From positions 4,278,001 through 4,342,000 of the forward strand of contig NZ_CP113949.1 of NCBI RefSeq assembly GCF_026810445.1: 64,000 nucleotides of DNA, given 5' to 3'. The notes beneath the pieces were generated by a model, which was given only the letters and a program-made list of their open reading frames with translations, made no database searches and had not been told where the DNA came from. Made by a program: the position numbers and the translations under genes. Numbering within the stretch: the first letter of the stretch is position 1; each line of letters starts with the position of its first letter. This document shows positions 22,508 through 30,793 of this stretch, piece after piece. Origin of the DNA: Pseudomonas sp. BSw22131. Its GTDB lineage: Bacteria > Pseudomonadota > Gammaproteobacteria > Pseudomonadales > Pseudomonadaceae.

Positions 22508-22815
22508 TCGGCGAGGACATTCCAGACCAGCACAAACAACTTGCGGCGCAGATTGCGAGCCAGATCGACGCATTCTTTGCCGACGGCGGGTTCACGCAGC
22601 AGATTGCCCCGGGAGTGAGCGCCGAAGCGCCAATGTTCGGCACTACCACTCACCATGAAAAGCTCAGGGCTCGCCGCACGTCCAAGGCGCCACAGGTAAA
22701 AGCTTTGGCTGAACAGGGTATGCCGCTGCGCGATATCGCCAAAAAGATCGGCCGTGACACCCGCACCGTAAAGCTGATTGCCAGCGAGAACGGGATAGAG
22801 ATCACGGGCACCTGA
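22504..22815 (+). CDS. Small helix-turn-helix protein
   Basis: 103 residues. The C-terminal part (KALAEQGMPLRDIAKKIGRDTRTVKLIASENG, about 68-98) is a Hin/resolvase-type helix-turn-helix with a GRDTRTV recognition helix. The N-terminal half is helical and acidic. Coupled to the previous gene by ATGA. It probably binds DNA; target unknown. Confidence 0.65.
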   Translation: MIGEDIPDQHKQLAAQIASQIDAFFADGGFTQQIAPGVSAEAPMFGTTTHHEKLRARRTSKAPQVKALAEQGMPLRDIAKKIGRDTRTVKLIASENGIEITGT

Positions 22816-22909
22816 TGCGCCGAGCTATTTCCAAGGCGAACCCTCGCCGCAGACAAATTCAACACCAACTCCCACCCAGCGGCCTCAAGGGCCTTCCGGA
22901 GAATCATGC

Positions 22910-23257
22910 ATGTCCACACCAACTGATACCGCCGAGTTCCTCGAAGAGCTCAACGGCGGCGCCTTCGCCAGCCAGATCGGTCACGCCCTCTCAGAGGTAG
23001 CCGCCGGCGTGGTCGACCACGGCAAGGCCGGGAAGCTCGTCATCACGCTGGACCTCAGCCAGATCGGCGAAGGCCAGATGGTGAAGATCAAGCACAAGCT
23101 CGACTACAAGGTGCCGACCAAGCGCGGCACACGCAGCGAGAACACCAGCCTCGACACCCCGATGCACGTCGGCACCGGCGGCAAGATTTCACTGTTCCAA
23201 GAGAAACACGACCAGCTCTTCAGCCGTGACGAAGCGCCGATCAAGCCCCGCACCTGA
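22910..23257 (+). CDS. Phage protein upstream of DUF2303
   Basis: 115 residues. The N-terminal half is helical (TAEFLEELNGGAFASQIGHAL), then two strands (GKLVITLDL, GQMVKIKHKLDYKVP), then a Ser/Thr-rich linker and ISLFQEK. This protein type commonly sits before the DUF2303 gene in Pseudomonas phages; I know of no function. CGGAGAATC precedes the ATG. A short unsupported ORF fills 22815-22909. Confidence 0.65.
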   Translation: MSTPTDTAEFLEELNGGAFASQIGHALSEVAAGVVDHGKAGKLVITLDLSQIGEGQMVKIKHKLDYKVPTKRGTRSENTSLDTPMHVGTGGKISLFQEKHDQLFSRDEAPIKPRT

Positions 23258-23295
23258 TTCACCGCTGCACCTCCCTTCCCCAAGAGACTTTGAAA

Positions 23296-24108
23296 ATGTC
23301 CCTGAGCAAAGAAGCAATTCAACTCATCACCGATACAGCGCTCGAAGCGACCGGCAAGCCGCTGGCGACTCTGGTGCCGACGGTAGTTCTTCCCGAAAGC
23401 GCCCGGGTGATCGATCTGGAGAAATACCAGGCGCTGCGCAGTCGCTTTCGCGGCACCTTCTCCACCCATTCGCTGGCCGACTTCAGCGCCTACGTGACCG
23501 ACCGTGCCACCACAGCCGCACGCGGCTTCATCAATCAGGACGAAATGAGCTGCGCACTGCTCTTCAACCTCGGCGACGTCAACGAGCCTGGTCACGCCGA
23601 TGACCGCGCTGTGCTGAAGTTGAAAGCGTCCGCTGGCTATAAAGCCGTACAGGCAATCGCCGGTGAGCGTCTCGGGCAGAAGGACCTCAGCGACTGGATC
23701 GAGGACTGGCATCAGTATCTAACGCCGGTTGACGACGCAGGCAACGCTATCCCGATCGCCAAGGCAATTGCAGCGGTTCGGACCATCACGATCAAGGCAA
23801 CCAGCGAGTCAGAAACGACTGTTGGTGACACCAGCGCCAGCCGTAGCGCGATGGACCAGATCGAAGCCCGCAGCAAAGAAACACTACCTGCGGCTTTGCA
23901 GTTCCACATCGTCCCGTTCGAAGGTTTGACTGAGCAGCGCATCACTTTGCGAATCTCGGTTATCACAAGCGGATCGGTTCCGGTATTGAAGCTTCGTTGG
24001 GTAGGTGAGGAAGTGCAGCGCGAAGAGATTGCTCAGGAATTCAAATCCGTGCTTGAAGAGAAAATCGGTACAGCAGCCAAGTTGACGTTGGGGAGCTTCT
24101 CGGTTTAA
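23296..24108 (+). CDS. DUF2303 (YfdQ-like) phage protein
   Basis: 270 residues from ATG 23296. VIDLEKYQALRSRFRGTF (about 47-64), SLADFSAYVTDR (about 69-80) and CALLFNLGD-containing section, followed by ASAGYKAVQAIAGERLGQKDLSDWIEDW (key residues about 118-145), are typical of the DUF2303/YfdQ family, often found with early recombination genes. Function unknown; related proteins occur beside exo/bet genes, none of which are seen here. Confidence 0.85.
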   Translation: MSLSKEAIQLITDTALEATGKPLATLVPTVVLPESARVIDLEKYQALRSRFRGTFSTHSLADFSAYVTDRATTAARGFINQDEMSCALLFNLGDVNEPGHADDRAVLKLKASAGYKAVQAIAGERLGQKDLSDWIEDWHQYLTPVDDAGNAIPIAKAIAAVRTITIKATSESETTVGDTSASRSAMDQIEARSKETLPAALQFHIVPFEGLTEQRITLRISVITSGSVPVLKLRWVGEEVQREEIAQEFKSVLEEKIGTAAKLTLGSFSV

Positions 24109-24113
24109 CCAAC

Positions 24114-24157
24114 CCGACTTTGCGCGACATTAGAGAAGTCATGTTGGGCAAAGTCGG
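24114..24157. terminator. Inverted repeat between convergent genes
   Basis: CCGACTTTGC and GCAAAGTCGG, a perfect 10-base inverted repeat around a 24-base loop, lie between the DUF2303 stop and the end of the minus-strand membrane gene. It may terminate either transcript, though no T run follows. Confidence 0.4.
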
Positions 24158-24167
24158 CATACAACAA

Positions 24168-24545
24168 CTAATGAATTTGTGAGCCTATAGGTAAAAGATC
24201 GCCAAAGCCCCACAGCGCTGTTCCTACTAATATCAGCAGTACAGAAATACCCTGCGCAATTTTTACTTGTGAAAAATACTTCTTCTTAGTCGCGCTGAAC
24301 GAAATGCCCACATAGCCAGATGGCTTGAAAACATCCGCCATGTCCCTAGCCTTCAGGTCTGCGAGAAAAGCCAGCCCCGCCATTATGGCACCGGATCTTC
24401 CCATCCAAGAGGTCGGCTTTCCGAGCCAATAACATAGGGCGGAACCAACAACTGGAATTAGTATTGCCAAAACTGCGTAAGCGATGAACCGCTTCCTCGC
24501 ACGTATGAACGCTAGTTCGTACATGCATTGCTGGTTTTGTTCCAT
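24168..24545 (-). CDS. Membrane protein moron on the opposite strand
   Basis: 125 residues from ATG 24545 (AGAGG 9 bases upstream); an upstream ATG at 24563 is also possible. Two or three hydrophobic segments (about 20-43, 51-62 and 97-118) with a basic, Lys-rich loop between (FSATKKKYFSQVK). It is transcribed against the early operon, so it can be expressed in the lysogen from its own promoter, and its sequence looks richer in AT than its neighbours. I do not recognise a family; superinfection exclusion is a plausible but untested role. Confidence 0.6.
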   Translation of the reverse strand: MEQNQQCMYELAFIRARKRFIAYAVLAILIPVVGSALCYWLGKPTSWMGRSGAIMAGLAFLADLKARDMADVFKPSGYVGISFSATKKKYFSQVKIAQGISVLLILVGTALWGFGDLLPIGSQIH

Positions 24546-24647
24546 CTGCTGATTACCTCTCATGATTGCTGCACCACGTATAGCCCACCACCAACCTATT
24601 CGCCACCGTCCTGACATCGGAGGGAGGCGCCTGCATGGAGCATCGAG

Positions 24648-24965
24648 ATGTTCAGTAAAGTCTTTGAAAAGCCTGGCACCTTCCAGGCGCTGTATGCCGC
24701 TCAGGACTGGCTCGAAGCAAACGGGTATAGCTACGGGTCAAGCTGCGTAATGCATCCGATCCCGGTCTTGAAAGGTGAGTTCGTCATCGCCAAATGGAAA
24801 AACCTCACCAAGACAGAGGTCGCGGCGCTGGATGGAAGTATTGACGGCGATCTTCGCAATGGCCCGATCACCGTCTACTTGAAGCAGGCGCCAGTCACAC
24901 CAACGTCGGCGCCGGATACTCCAGCGCATGGAAAGCCTGCTCAATCTGGTCCGCTGCATTCGTAA
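24648..24965 (+). CDS. Small phage protein
   Basis: 105 residues: FQALYAAQDWLEANGYSYG (about 12-30), then VLKGEFVIAKWKNLTKTEVAALDG (key parts about 40-63), and a Pro/Thr-rich disordered C-terminus. GGAG lies 7 bases before ATG. Its 3' end overlaps the end of a minus-strand gene by 71 bases. Not recognised; common type in Pseudomonas phages. Confidence 0.6.
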   Translation: MFSKVFEKPGTFQALYAAQDWLEANGYSYGSSCVMHPIPVLKGEFVIAKWKNLTKTEVAALDGSIDGDLRNGPITVYLKQAPVTPTSAPDTPAHGKPAQSGPLHS

Positions 24966-25110
24966 TATGGACCGACCGATAGGCGTGGTACTTCACCAGC
25001 CCGTCAATCGTAGCTTCGGATAACTGCTCAACGTCTATCCCCTGTTCCCGCGCCGTGCTCAAAACGGCCTTCAGCGCTATCTCTAGCGCAATCACTCGCT
25101 CTTCGCTCAT
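24895..25110 (-). CDS. Small minus-strand phage protein
   Basis: 71 residues from ATG 25110, with GGGAGG 8 bases upstream. Mostly helical and acidic (SEERVIALEIALKAVLSTAREQ), with HAYRSVHITNAADQIEQAFHAL at the end. Convergent with and overlapping the 24648 gene. Not recognised. Counter-strand placement suggests separate regulation, like the membrane gene at 24168. Confidence 0.55.
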   Translation of the reverse strand: MSEERVIALEIALKAVLSTAREQGIDVEQLSEATIDGLVKYHAYRSVHITNAADQIEQAFHALEYPAPTLV

Positions 25111-25173
25111 GACGGTTCCCTCCCTGTGGAGCTGGAAGCGTAGACGAATCTCAACTCCCATCGGAATCGAGCC

Positions 25174-26457
25174 ATGAAATACGAACTCCACCTGGGCGAT
25201 TGCCTGGAGGTGCTACGGGGTCTGCCCGCGAACTCGATTGATAGCGTTGTAACAGACCCACCCTACGGCATCCGCTTCATGGGGAAAAGCTGGGACGGAC
25301 GAGACATTGAAGACCGCGCGGCCTACCGCGCCAGCATGCCCTCACACGCAGATGCTTGCGGCCCAAATGGTGGACATCGATCAGTTGCCGCCGAAGCTGG
25401 GAAATACGACCTCACGCCTGCTGGTATGCGCGCCTTCCAGGCCTTCACTCTGGAATGGGCGACAGAGGCGCTGCGAGTGCTTAAGCCTGGCGGACATTTG
25501 CTTTCTTTTGCTGCTGCCAGAACCTACCACCACATGGCGGTCGGCATTGAAATGGCAGGCTTCGAGATCCGCGACCAAATCATGTGGGTTTTCGGTTCTG
25601 GCTTTCCGAAGTCGCATAACCTCAAGGGCGATCACGAAGGCTGGGGCACGGCGCTGAAGCCGGCCCATGAGCCAATCTGCATGGCCCGTAAGCCATTCCC
25701 CGGAACGGTAGCCGCGAATGTTGATGCCCACGGCACCGGCGCCATCAACATTGATGCTTGCCGCATACACGCTGATGACGCTATGGGCGGCGAGTACTCC
25801 CAGAAGCGAATGGCGCCCGGACATGTCCAAAACGCCACCGGCGCATACAAACAGGACGTCCAATTCGTTGGCGTAATGAAGCCGGGGCGCTGGCCAGCGA
25901 ATCTCATTCACGACGGTAGTGATGTGGTGGTCGCTATGTTCCCGGCCGAGGCTGGTGCCGCATCGCCAGTGAAGGGGACAGAAACCAGCACCCCTGACAA
26001 AAATACCTACGGCGAATACTCACGTGTAGAGGGCGCATTCCATGGAGATTCCGGCAGCGCCGCCCGCTTCTATTACTGCGCCAAAACGAGCAGAGCCGAC
26101 CGCCACGAAGGCCTGATTGACCCTGGCCCACAGTTCAAACAGGGCACCACCCTTCGTAAGGTTCAAACAACTGACACCAAGGGCAACAACCATCCCACCG
26201 TGAAGCCCACAGAGCTGATGGCTTACCTGCTCAGACTTGTAACGCCAGCGGGTGGTAAATCTCTGGATCCGTTCATGGGCTCAGGCAGCACCGGTAAAGC
26301 GGCGGCGCTCGAGGGGTTCGATTTCATCGGGATCGAGCGTGATCCGGAGTACATGGCAATTGCGAAGGCCCGCGTCGCATATGTCCATGCCCAAATTCAG
26401 CGCCAGCAGCGCGAACAGCACCTGCAGGATCAACAACTGAGCCTGTTCACCGCGTAG
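25174..26457 (+). CDS. DNA methyltransferase with DPPY motif (N6-adenine or N4-cytosine)
   Basis: 427 residues. Catalytic motif IV DPPY is at residues 28-31, preceded by DCLEVLRGLP (motif III side), and the AdoMet site (motif I) lies at the C-terminus as DPFMGSGSTGKAA, giving the beta-class order. In between is a long target-recognition insert (about 150-330) with HPTVKP just before motif I. No restriction enzyme gene is adjacent, so it most likely protects phage DNA from host restriction. Specificity cannot be read from sequence. Confidence 0.93.
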   Translation: MKYELHLGDCLEVLRGLPANSIDSVVTDPPYGIRFMGKSWDGRDIEDRAAYRASMPSHADACGPNGGHRSVAAEAGKYDLTPAGMRAFQAFTLEWATEALRVLKPGGHLLSFAAARTYHHMAVGIEMAGFEIRDQIMWVFGSGFPKSHNLKGDHEGWGTALKPAHEPICMARKPFPGTVAANVDAHGTGAINIDACRIHADDAMGGEYSQKRMAPGHVQNATGAYKQDVQFVGVMKPGRWPANLIHDGSDVVVAMFPAEAGAASPVKGTETSTPDKNTYGEYSRVEGAFHGDSGSAARFYYCAKTSRADRHEGLIDPGPQFKQGTTLRKVQTTDTKGNNHPTVKPTELMAYLLRLVTPAGGKSLDPFMGSGSTGKAAALEGFDFIGIERDPEYMAIAKARVAYVHAQIQRQQREQHLQDQQLSLFTA

Positions 26458-26503
26458 CCCAACCCTCTTCTTTAACGAATCACGCCACTGGCGAGGATCC
26501 CCT

Positions 26504-28666
26504 ATGTCTGCACATCAGAAGAAACACCCCTTCGATTTCAAAACTCAGTACGGCCTTGGCTTCGATCCGCAAGACGATGAGATCGTCGTGGACTTCTTCT
26601 GCGGTGGTGGCGGCGCCGGTACCGGGCTGGAAATGGGCCTTGGCCGCGCGGTGAGCGTGGCGAAGAACCACAGCGCTACGGCGATCAGCATGCACACCAT
26701 CAACCACCCGGGCGCGCAGCACTTCACCACAGATGTGTTCGAAGGTGATCCGGATACGGAGTGCGGCGGTAAGCCGGTTGGCTGGTTCCACATGTCGCCC
26801 GATTGCACTCATCACAGCCAGGCCGCCGGCGGCCAGCCGCGCAAGCGCGAGATCCGCAACCTGTCGTGGATAGGCCTGAAGTGGGCAGGCATGAAGCGCC
26901 CCCGGGTGATCAGCCTGGAGAACGTGAAGCAGATTTTGCAGTGGGGTCGGCTGATCGCCAAGCGGGACAAAGCTACCGGGCGGGTGATCAAGCTGGGTGG
27001 TGCGGTCGCTGCACCTGGCGAGGTGGTGCCGGTGGGCCAGCAGTTCCTGATACCTGATCCGAAGCAGCGCGGCCGCACATGGCGACGGTTCGTAGCTCTG
27101 CTTGAAGGTATGGGTTACGTGGTCGAATGGAAGGTGATTAAGGCGTGTGACTTCGGAGCGCCCACCAGCCGCGAACGACTCTTCATGCTCGCACGCTGCG
27201 ATGGTCAGCCGATCATCTGGCCGGAAGCTACCCACGCCAAGAAGCCAGGCAGGGGCCAAAAGCCTTGGCGCACCGCCGCCGAGTGCATTGATTTCAGCGA
27301 CCTCGGCAAAAGCATCTTCGGCCGGAAGAAAGACCTGGCCCCAGCCACTCTAAGGCGCGTAGCCAAGGGCATGAAGAAGTTCGTCATCGATAACCCGGCG
27401 CCCTTTATCGTGCCCATTGCCAACTGGTCAGGCGAAACGGTGCAGTCGGCCAACGAGCCGCTGCGCACAGTCACCTCATACCCTAAGGGCGGCGCCTTCT
27501 CGGTGGTCAGCCCGATCATTGCGCCAGCCACGCATCAGGGTAGCGATCGCATCAATGATCCAATGGAACCACTTCCGACCGTGACTTGCGCCAACCGAGG
27601 CGAGCTGACGCTGATCAGCCCCGTCATGGTGGGTGCGGGCGGGCCAGAATACTCAGGCAAACCGACAGCAGCGGCCCAGCCGGTCGGCACCCTTCTTACA
27701 CAGAATCATCGCGGGGTAGCCGCGGCATCGCTGGTGCAGCTTGGCAACGGAGATAAGGCTGGATCAGCGCCGCGAACTGCCGACCTGCACGACCCGCTGG
27801 GCACGATCATGGCGTCGGGCGGCAAATACGGCTTAGCCGCTGCGCATCTTGTGAAGTTTCGTTTCGACGATGCTGGCAAAGCGCTGGACGAGCCGTTGCC
27901 AACCATCACCAGCGGCGGTAACTACCAGCGCCCCGCCGGTGCTGCTCACGCGATGGGCATCTCAACAGTATTCATGGCTCAGATGAATGGCGGTTTCAAC
28001 ACTACCCACGCCAAGGGTGCCGACGAGCCAATGACCACTGTCACCAACACGGGCAGTCAGCAGCAACTTGTGGCGGCGAACCTGGTGCATCTGCGCGGTA
28101 ACTGCGATGCCCGCGACGTCAACGACCCGTTGCACACGGTCAGCGCTGGTGGAACCCATCACGGTTTGGTATCGGCGTTCATGGAGCGTCAGTTTGGCGC
28201 CAGCGTTGGCCAGGGCCTGAGTGAACCCGCGCCCACGGTGACCGCCGGCGGTGGCGGGAAAAGCTCAGTGGTTTCGCTTTGCCTTTCACCGGAGCACGAA
28301 GAAGGAGCGCTGCGCGTCGCGGCATTCCTAATCAGCTATTACGGCACAGAGAACATGAGCGGCTGCAACAAGCCAGCGCCAACGATCACCACCAAAGATC
28401 GGCTCGGCCTGGTGACGGTCATGGTCAAGGGAACGCCCTATGTGATCGTGGATATCCGCCTGCGAATGCTGCAACCCGCAGAGCTGTACCGGGCTCAAGG
28501 TTTCCCGCCCGACTACATCATCGCGCACGGCGCCGACCGCAAGCCGTTCACCAAGACTCAGCAGGTCCACATGTGCGGTAACAGCGTCAGCCCTCCCCCA
28601 ATGGCAGCACTTGCCCGCGCCAACGATCCGTGGCGCCAGACGCAAAGCCAATCCGCAGCAGCCTGA
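26504..28666 (+). CDS. DNA cytosine-5 methyltransferase with repeated insert
   Basis: 720 residues. Motif I FCGGGGAGTG (32-41); motif IV with catalytic Cys101 in the form SPDCTHHS instead of the usual PCQ; motif VI ENV (139-141); motif VIII SRERLF (about 223-228); motifs IX-X in the C-terminus (LRMLQPAELYRAQGFP, CGNSVSPP). Between VIII and IX (about 300-640) a section with nine copies of an (E/D)P-x-x-T-(V/I)-x-x-G unit, each followed by a hydrophobic LVxAxLV-type strand, replaces a normal target-recognition domain. No endonuclease is linked. It follows the DPPY enzyme by 46 bases. Confidence 0.93.
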   Translation: MSAHQKKHPFDFKTQYGLGFDPQDDEIVVDFFCGGGGAGTGLEMGLGRAVSVAKNHSATAISMHTINHPGAQHFTTDVFEGDPDTECGGKPVGWFHMSPDCTHHSQAAGGQPRKREIRNLSWIGLKWAGMKRPRVISLENVKQILQWGRLIAKRDKATGRVIKLGGAVAAPGEVVPVGQQFLIPDPKQRGRTWRRFVALLEGMGYVVEWKVIKACDFGAPTSRERLFMLARCDGQPIIWPEATHAKKPGRGQKPWRTAAECIDFSDLGKSIFGRKKDLAPATLRRVAKGMKKFVIDNPAPFIVPIANWSGETVQSANEPLRTVTSYPKGGAFSVVSPIIAPATHQGSDRINDPMEPLPTVTCANRGELTLISPVMVGAGGPEYSGKPTAAAQPVGTLLTQNHRGVAAASLVQLGNGDKAGSAPRTADLHDPLGTIMASGGKYGLAAAHLVKFRFDDAGKALDEPLPTITSGGNYQRPAGAAHAMGISTVFMAQMNGGFNTTHAKGADEPMTTVTNTGSQQQLVAANLVHLRGNCDARDVNDPLHTVSAGGTHHGLVSAFMERQFGASVGQGLSEPAPTVTAGGGGKSSVVSLCLSPEHEEGALRVAAFLISYYGTENMSGCNKPAPTITTKDRLGLVTVMVKGTPYVIVDIRLRMLQPAELYRAQGFPPDYIIAHGADRKPFTKTQQVHMCGNSVSPPPMAALARANDPWRQTQSQSAAA

Positions 28667-28689
28667 CCAACTTCATCCAAGGAGTCTTC

Positions 28690-29463
28690 ATGAACGACGA
28701 CAAGCCGCGCATCGTCTGCCAGTTCAGCTGTGGTGCTGCATCTGCGGTGGCCACCAAGCTTGCGTTGGCAGATTACGGCCGTACCCATGACGTTCAAATC
28801 ATCAACGCCTACTTGGCAAATGAGCATTCGGACAGCCGTCGATTCCTCGCTGATTGCGAAGCTTGGTTCGACCAGCCAGTTACGGTGCTTCGCGACGAAA
28901 AATACGGTGCAGACATCATTCAGGTGTTTCGTCGTGAGCGGTTCATGAAGAACCAGTACGGCGCGCCTTGCACCAAGCTCCTCAAACGACGTCAGCTCGA
29001 CACCTGGAAACAAGAGGGCGACGTGATGGTGTTCGGTTACACCGCAGAGGAGGTCGACCGCCTGGATGATTTCCGCGAGAGGAATCCAGATCGTCCCGTC
29101 ATAGCCCCGCTGATTGAACGAGGCCTTGGGAAGGAGGACTGCAAAGCAATGCTCCTGCGGGCAGGTATTGAGTTGCCGCTGATGTACCGCCTTGGCTACG
29201 ACAACGCCAACTGCATCGGATGCGTGAAAGGTGGCGAAGGCTACTACCGGGCTATCCGCGAAGACTTCCCGGAACAGTTCGAAGAGCTTTGCAAAGTGCA
29301 GGACGAGCTTGGCCCAGGCAGTTACCTGCACCGCAACCGAAAAACGGAAGAGCGGTTTTCCCTTCGAGACCTCGGCGACGGCCCGGTTCGGCGCAACGAA
29401 AAACTGCCGTCCTGCTCGTTCTTCTGTGAAATCGCTGAAGCGGACATTATCGCCAGCGCTTGA
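28690..29463 (+). CDS. PP-loop ATPase, PAPS-reductase-like phage protein
   Basis: 257 residues from ATG 28690 (AAGGAG upstream). The PP-loop is FSCGAASAVATKLAL (about 12-26), in place of SGGxDS, followed by the nucleotide-site segment APCTKLLKRRQL (about 92-103) and EEVDRLDDF. Two Cys pairs near the end (NCIGCVKGG about 177-185, SCSFFC about 244-249) could bind metal or Fe-S. Such proteins act on sulfur transfer or adenylation; in phages they sit in DNA-modification cassettes. With the two methyltransferases it suggests base modification, which is inference. Confidence 0.85.
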   Translation: MNDDKPRIVCQFSCGAASAVATKLALADYGRTHDVQIINAYLANEHSDSRRFLADCEAWFDQPVTVLRDEKYGADIIQVFRRERFMKNQYGAPCTKLLKRRQLDTWKQEGDVMVFGYTAEEVDRLDDFRERNPDRPVIAPLIERGLGKEDCKAMLLRAGIELPLMYRLGYDNANCIGCVKGGEGYYRAIREDFPEQFEELCKVQDELGPGSYLHRNRKTEERFSLRDLGDGPVRRNEKLPSCSFFCEIAEADIIASA

Positions 29464-29486
29464 AATAGGGACATCCATTCCCAGAG

Positions 29487-29532
29487 GTAGCCCCCACAGG
29501 CTACTTATCCAGTAGTAGCCCCCAGCGGCTAC
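29487..29532 (+). repeat. Tandem stem-loops
   Basis: Two stems of GTAGCC-(6)-GGCTAC at 29487-29504 and 29515-29532, 28 bases apart, just before the cupin-like gene. May be protein-binding or RNA processing sites. Confidence 0.6.
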
Positions 29533-29544
29533 ATTGAGGTCAAC

Positions 29545-30135
29545 GTGCAACTGAAATGCTTTCTCTGGGCCATTGCTGCAAAGCTCTTGGCCCGACCCGC
29601 CGTGTCTGAATGGTTGATCACGCACGCCCAGCGCACGCCCTACCTGCACATCATGTCCGCTGACGGCAAAGAGACCTACATGGGCCGCTGGTGGCTGTTC
29701 AACCCCTACTCTCGTGAAACCCATGAGCCGAGCATCAAGTGGTTCCCTTGGTCGTTTCGCATCCATCACATTAAGCGCCCGGACGCCGACCGCGACTTGC
29801 ATGACCACCCATGGAATGCCCGGACGGTGATCTTACGCGGATGGTATCGAGAGCAGCGACTGCTCGACGGCGATGATCCCGCTTTGGCAGGTCTGATGGA
29901 TTCCGCGAGGGCGCTACTGGAATCATCGGGAGGCAGTTACCAGGCGACCGAATATATCGACCGCCTGCCAGGTGATACCGCCCAGCTGCGCCATGGCGAA
30001 TACCACCGCATCGACGAGGTATCGCCGGAAGGTGTCTGGACGCTCTTCATCACCAGCAGTTGGAAAGGTGACTGGGGATTTCTGGTCGACGGCGTGAAGG
30101 TCCCATGGCGCAAGTACACGGGAGATCAGGAATGA
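29545..30135 (+). CDS. Cupin-like phage protein
   Basis: 196 residues, GTG start at 29545 with GAGGT 4 bases upstream. HHIKRPDADRDLHDHPWNARTVILRGWYREQ (metal-site core LHDHPW at about 83-88) and a later HGEYHRIDEV (about 150-159) match the two metal-binding motifs of a cupin barrel; DWGFLVDGVKVPW closes it. Function is unknown: it might bind a modified nucleotide or a metal. It follows the PP-loop gene by 81 bases and precedes a coupled gene (ATGA), so it may belong to the same cassette. Confidence 0.7.
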   Translation: MQLKCFLWAIAAKLLARPAVSEWLITHAQRTPYLHIMSADGKETYMGRWWLFNPYSRETHEPSIKWFPWSFRIHHIKRPDADRDLHDHPWNARTVILRGWYREQRLLDGDDPALAGLMDSARALLESSGGSYQATEYIDRLPGDTAQLRHGEYHRIDEVSPEGVWTLFITSSWKGDWGFLVDGVKVPWRKYTGDQE

Positions 30136-30644
30136 CCAGCTTGCCGCCAGATAATTGCCGTCAGCAGCTTGCGGCAGATGGGAAGGCCTATCCGAAATCT
30201 AACTGCGCGGTCTGCGGACAGTTTTCGCCACGCTGGAAAGAGTGCGATGCATTGCTCGCCGCAGGTCCGGCGCAGCACCCTGTCCCTGTAGATGAATCCT
30301 GCTACGGCATGGTTGCCCCTGTGCCGCCTGCTGGCGATGTGGTGGATGAGCCGGTGCTCTGGTTCAAGTGGCTGCCTGGAGTGCTGGCGAAATCAAATGG
30401 GCAGTGCTACGACGTTATGTTTTCTGAGGTCGATGGTTACACGCCGCTTTACCGCCGCGCCAAGCGCAAGCTCTCAATGCCCGGGCAGCTATTCCCGGTT
30501 ACGCCAGTCCTGCCGCACCCGCCCCGCCACACCGGTTTCTTTCTCCCAGATCGCGAAGTGCCTGGCTACACACTCGAGCAGATGAAGGAATACGGCGCGA
30601 TGTGCGTTGCTGCATTCGCCCGACAGATTGGTGAGCAGTCATGA
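30132..30644 (+). CDS. Phage hypothetical protein
   Basis: 170 residues from ATG 30132, which overlaps the cupin-like stop. An N-terminal CxxCGxF pair (NCAVCGQFSPRW) and a further Cys may bind metal; then a Pro-rich stretch (APVPPAGDVVDEPVLWFKW) and a basic patch (YRRAKRKLSMPGQ). Not recognised. It looks like phage proteins made of variable short segments around a conserved VDEPVLWFK core. Confidence 0.55.
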   Translation: MTSLPPDNCRQQLAADGKAYPKSNCAVCGQFSPRWKECDALLAAGPAQHPVPVDESCYGMVAPVPPAGDVVDEPVLWFKWLPGVLAKSNGQCYDVMFSEVDGYTPLYRRAKRKLSMPGQLFPVTPVLPHPPRHTGFFLPDREVPGYTLEQMKEYGAMCVAAFARQIGEQS

Positions 30645-30745
30645 GCGGCTGGCAGATCGCCGCAATCCTCATGACGGCCTGGCTGGTCGTCGGTTTCACC
30701 CTCGCCATTCCAGTCGGCAAGATCCTCCGCACACTCACCCGTTAA
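30641..30745 (+). CDS. 34-residue membrane peptide
   Basis: MSGWQIAAILMTAWLVVGFT followed by LAIPVGKILRTLTR: one hydrophobic helix with a positive C-terminus. Its ATG overlaps the previous stop by 4 bases (ATGA), supporting translation. Function unknown. Confidence 0.6.
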   Translation: MSGWQIAAILMTAWLVVGFTLAIPVGKILRTLTR

Positions 30746-30793
30746 ACCAACCCTATCCCTATTGCCTGCTGCGTATGCGGCGAGGACGAAGTC

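Noticed and set aside
25174..28666. A restriction-modification system
   Set aside because: No endonuclease gene is linked to either methyltransferase; they look like solitary phage enzymes.
28558..29808. 416-codon minus-strand ORF over the PP-loop gene
   Set aside because: Opposite a gene with clear PP-loop motif and coupling; no sense as protein.
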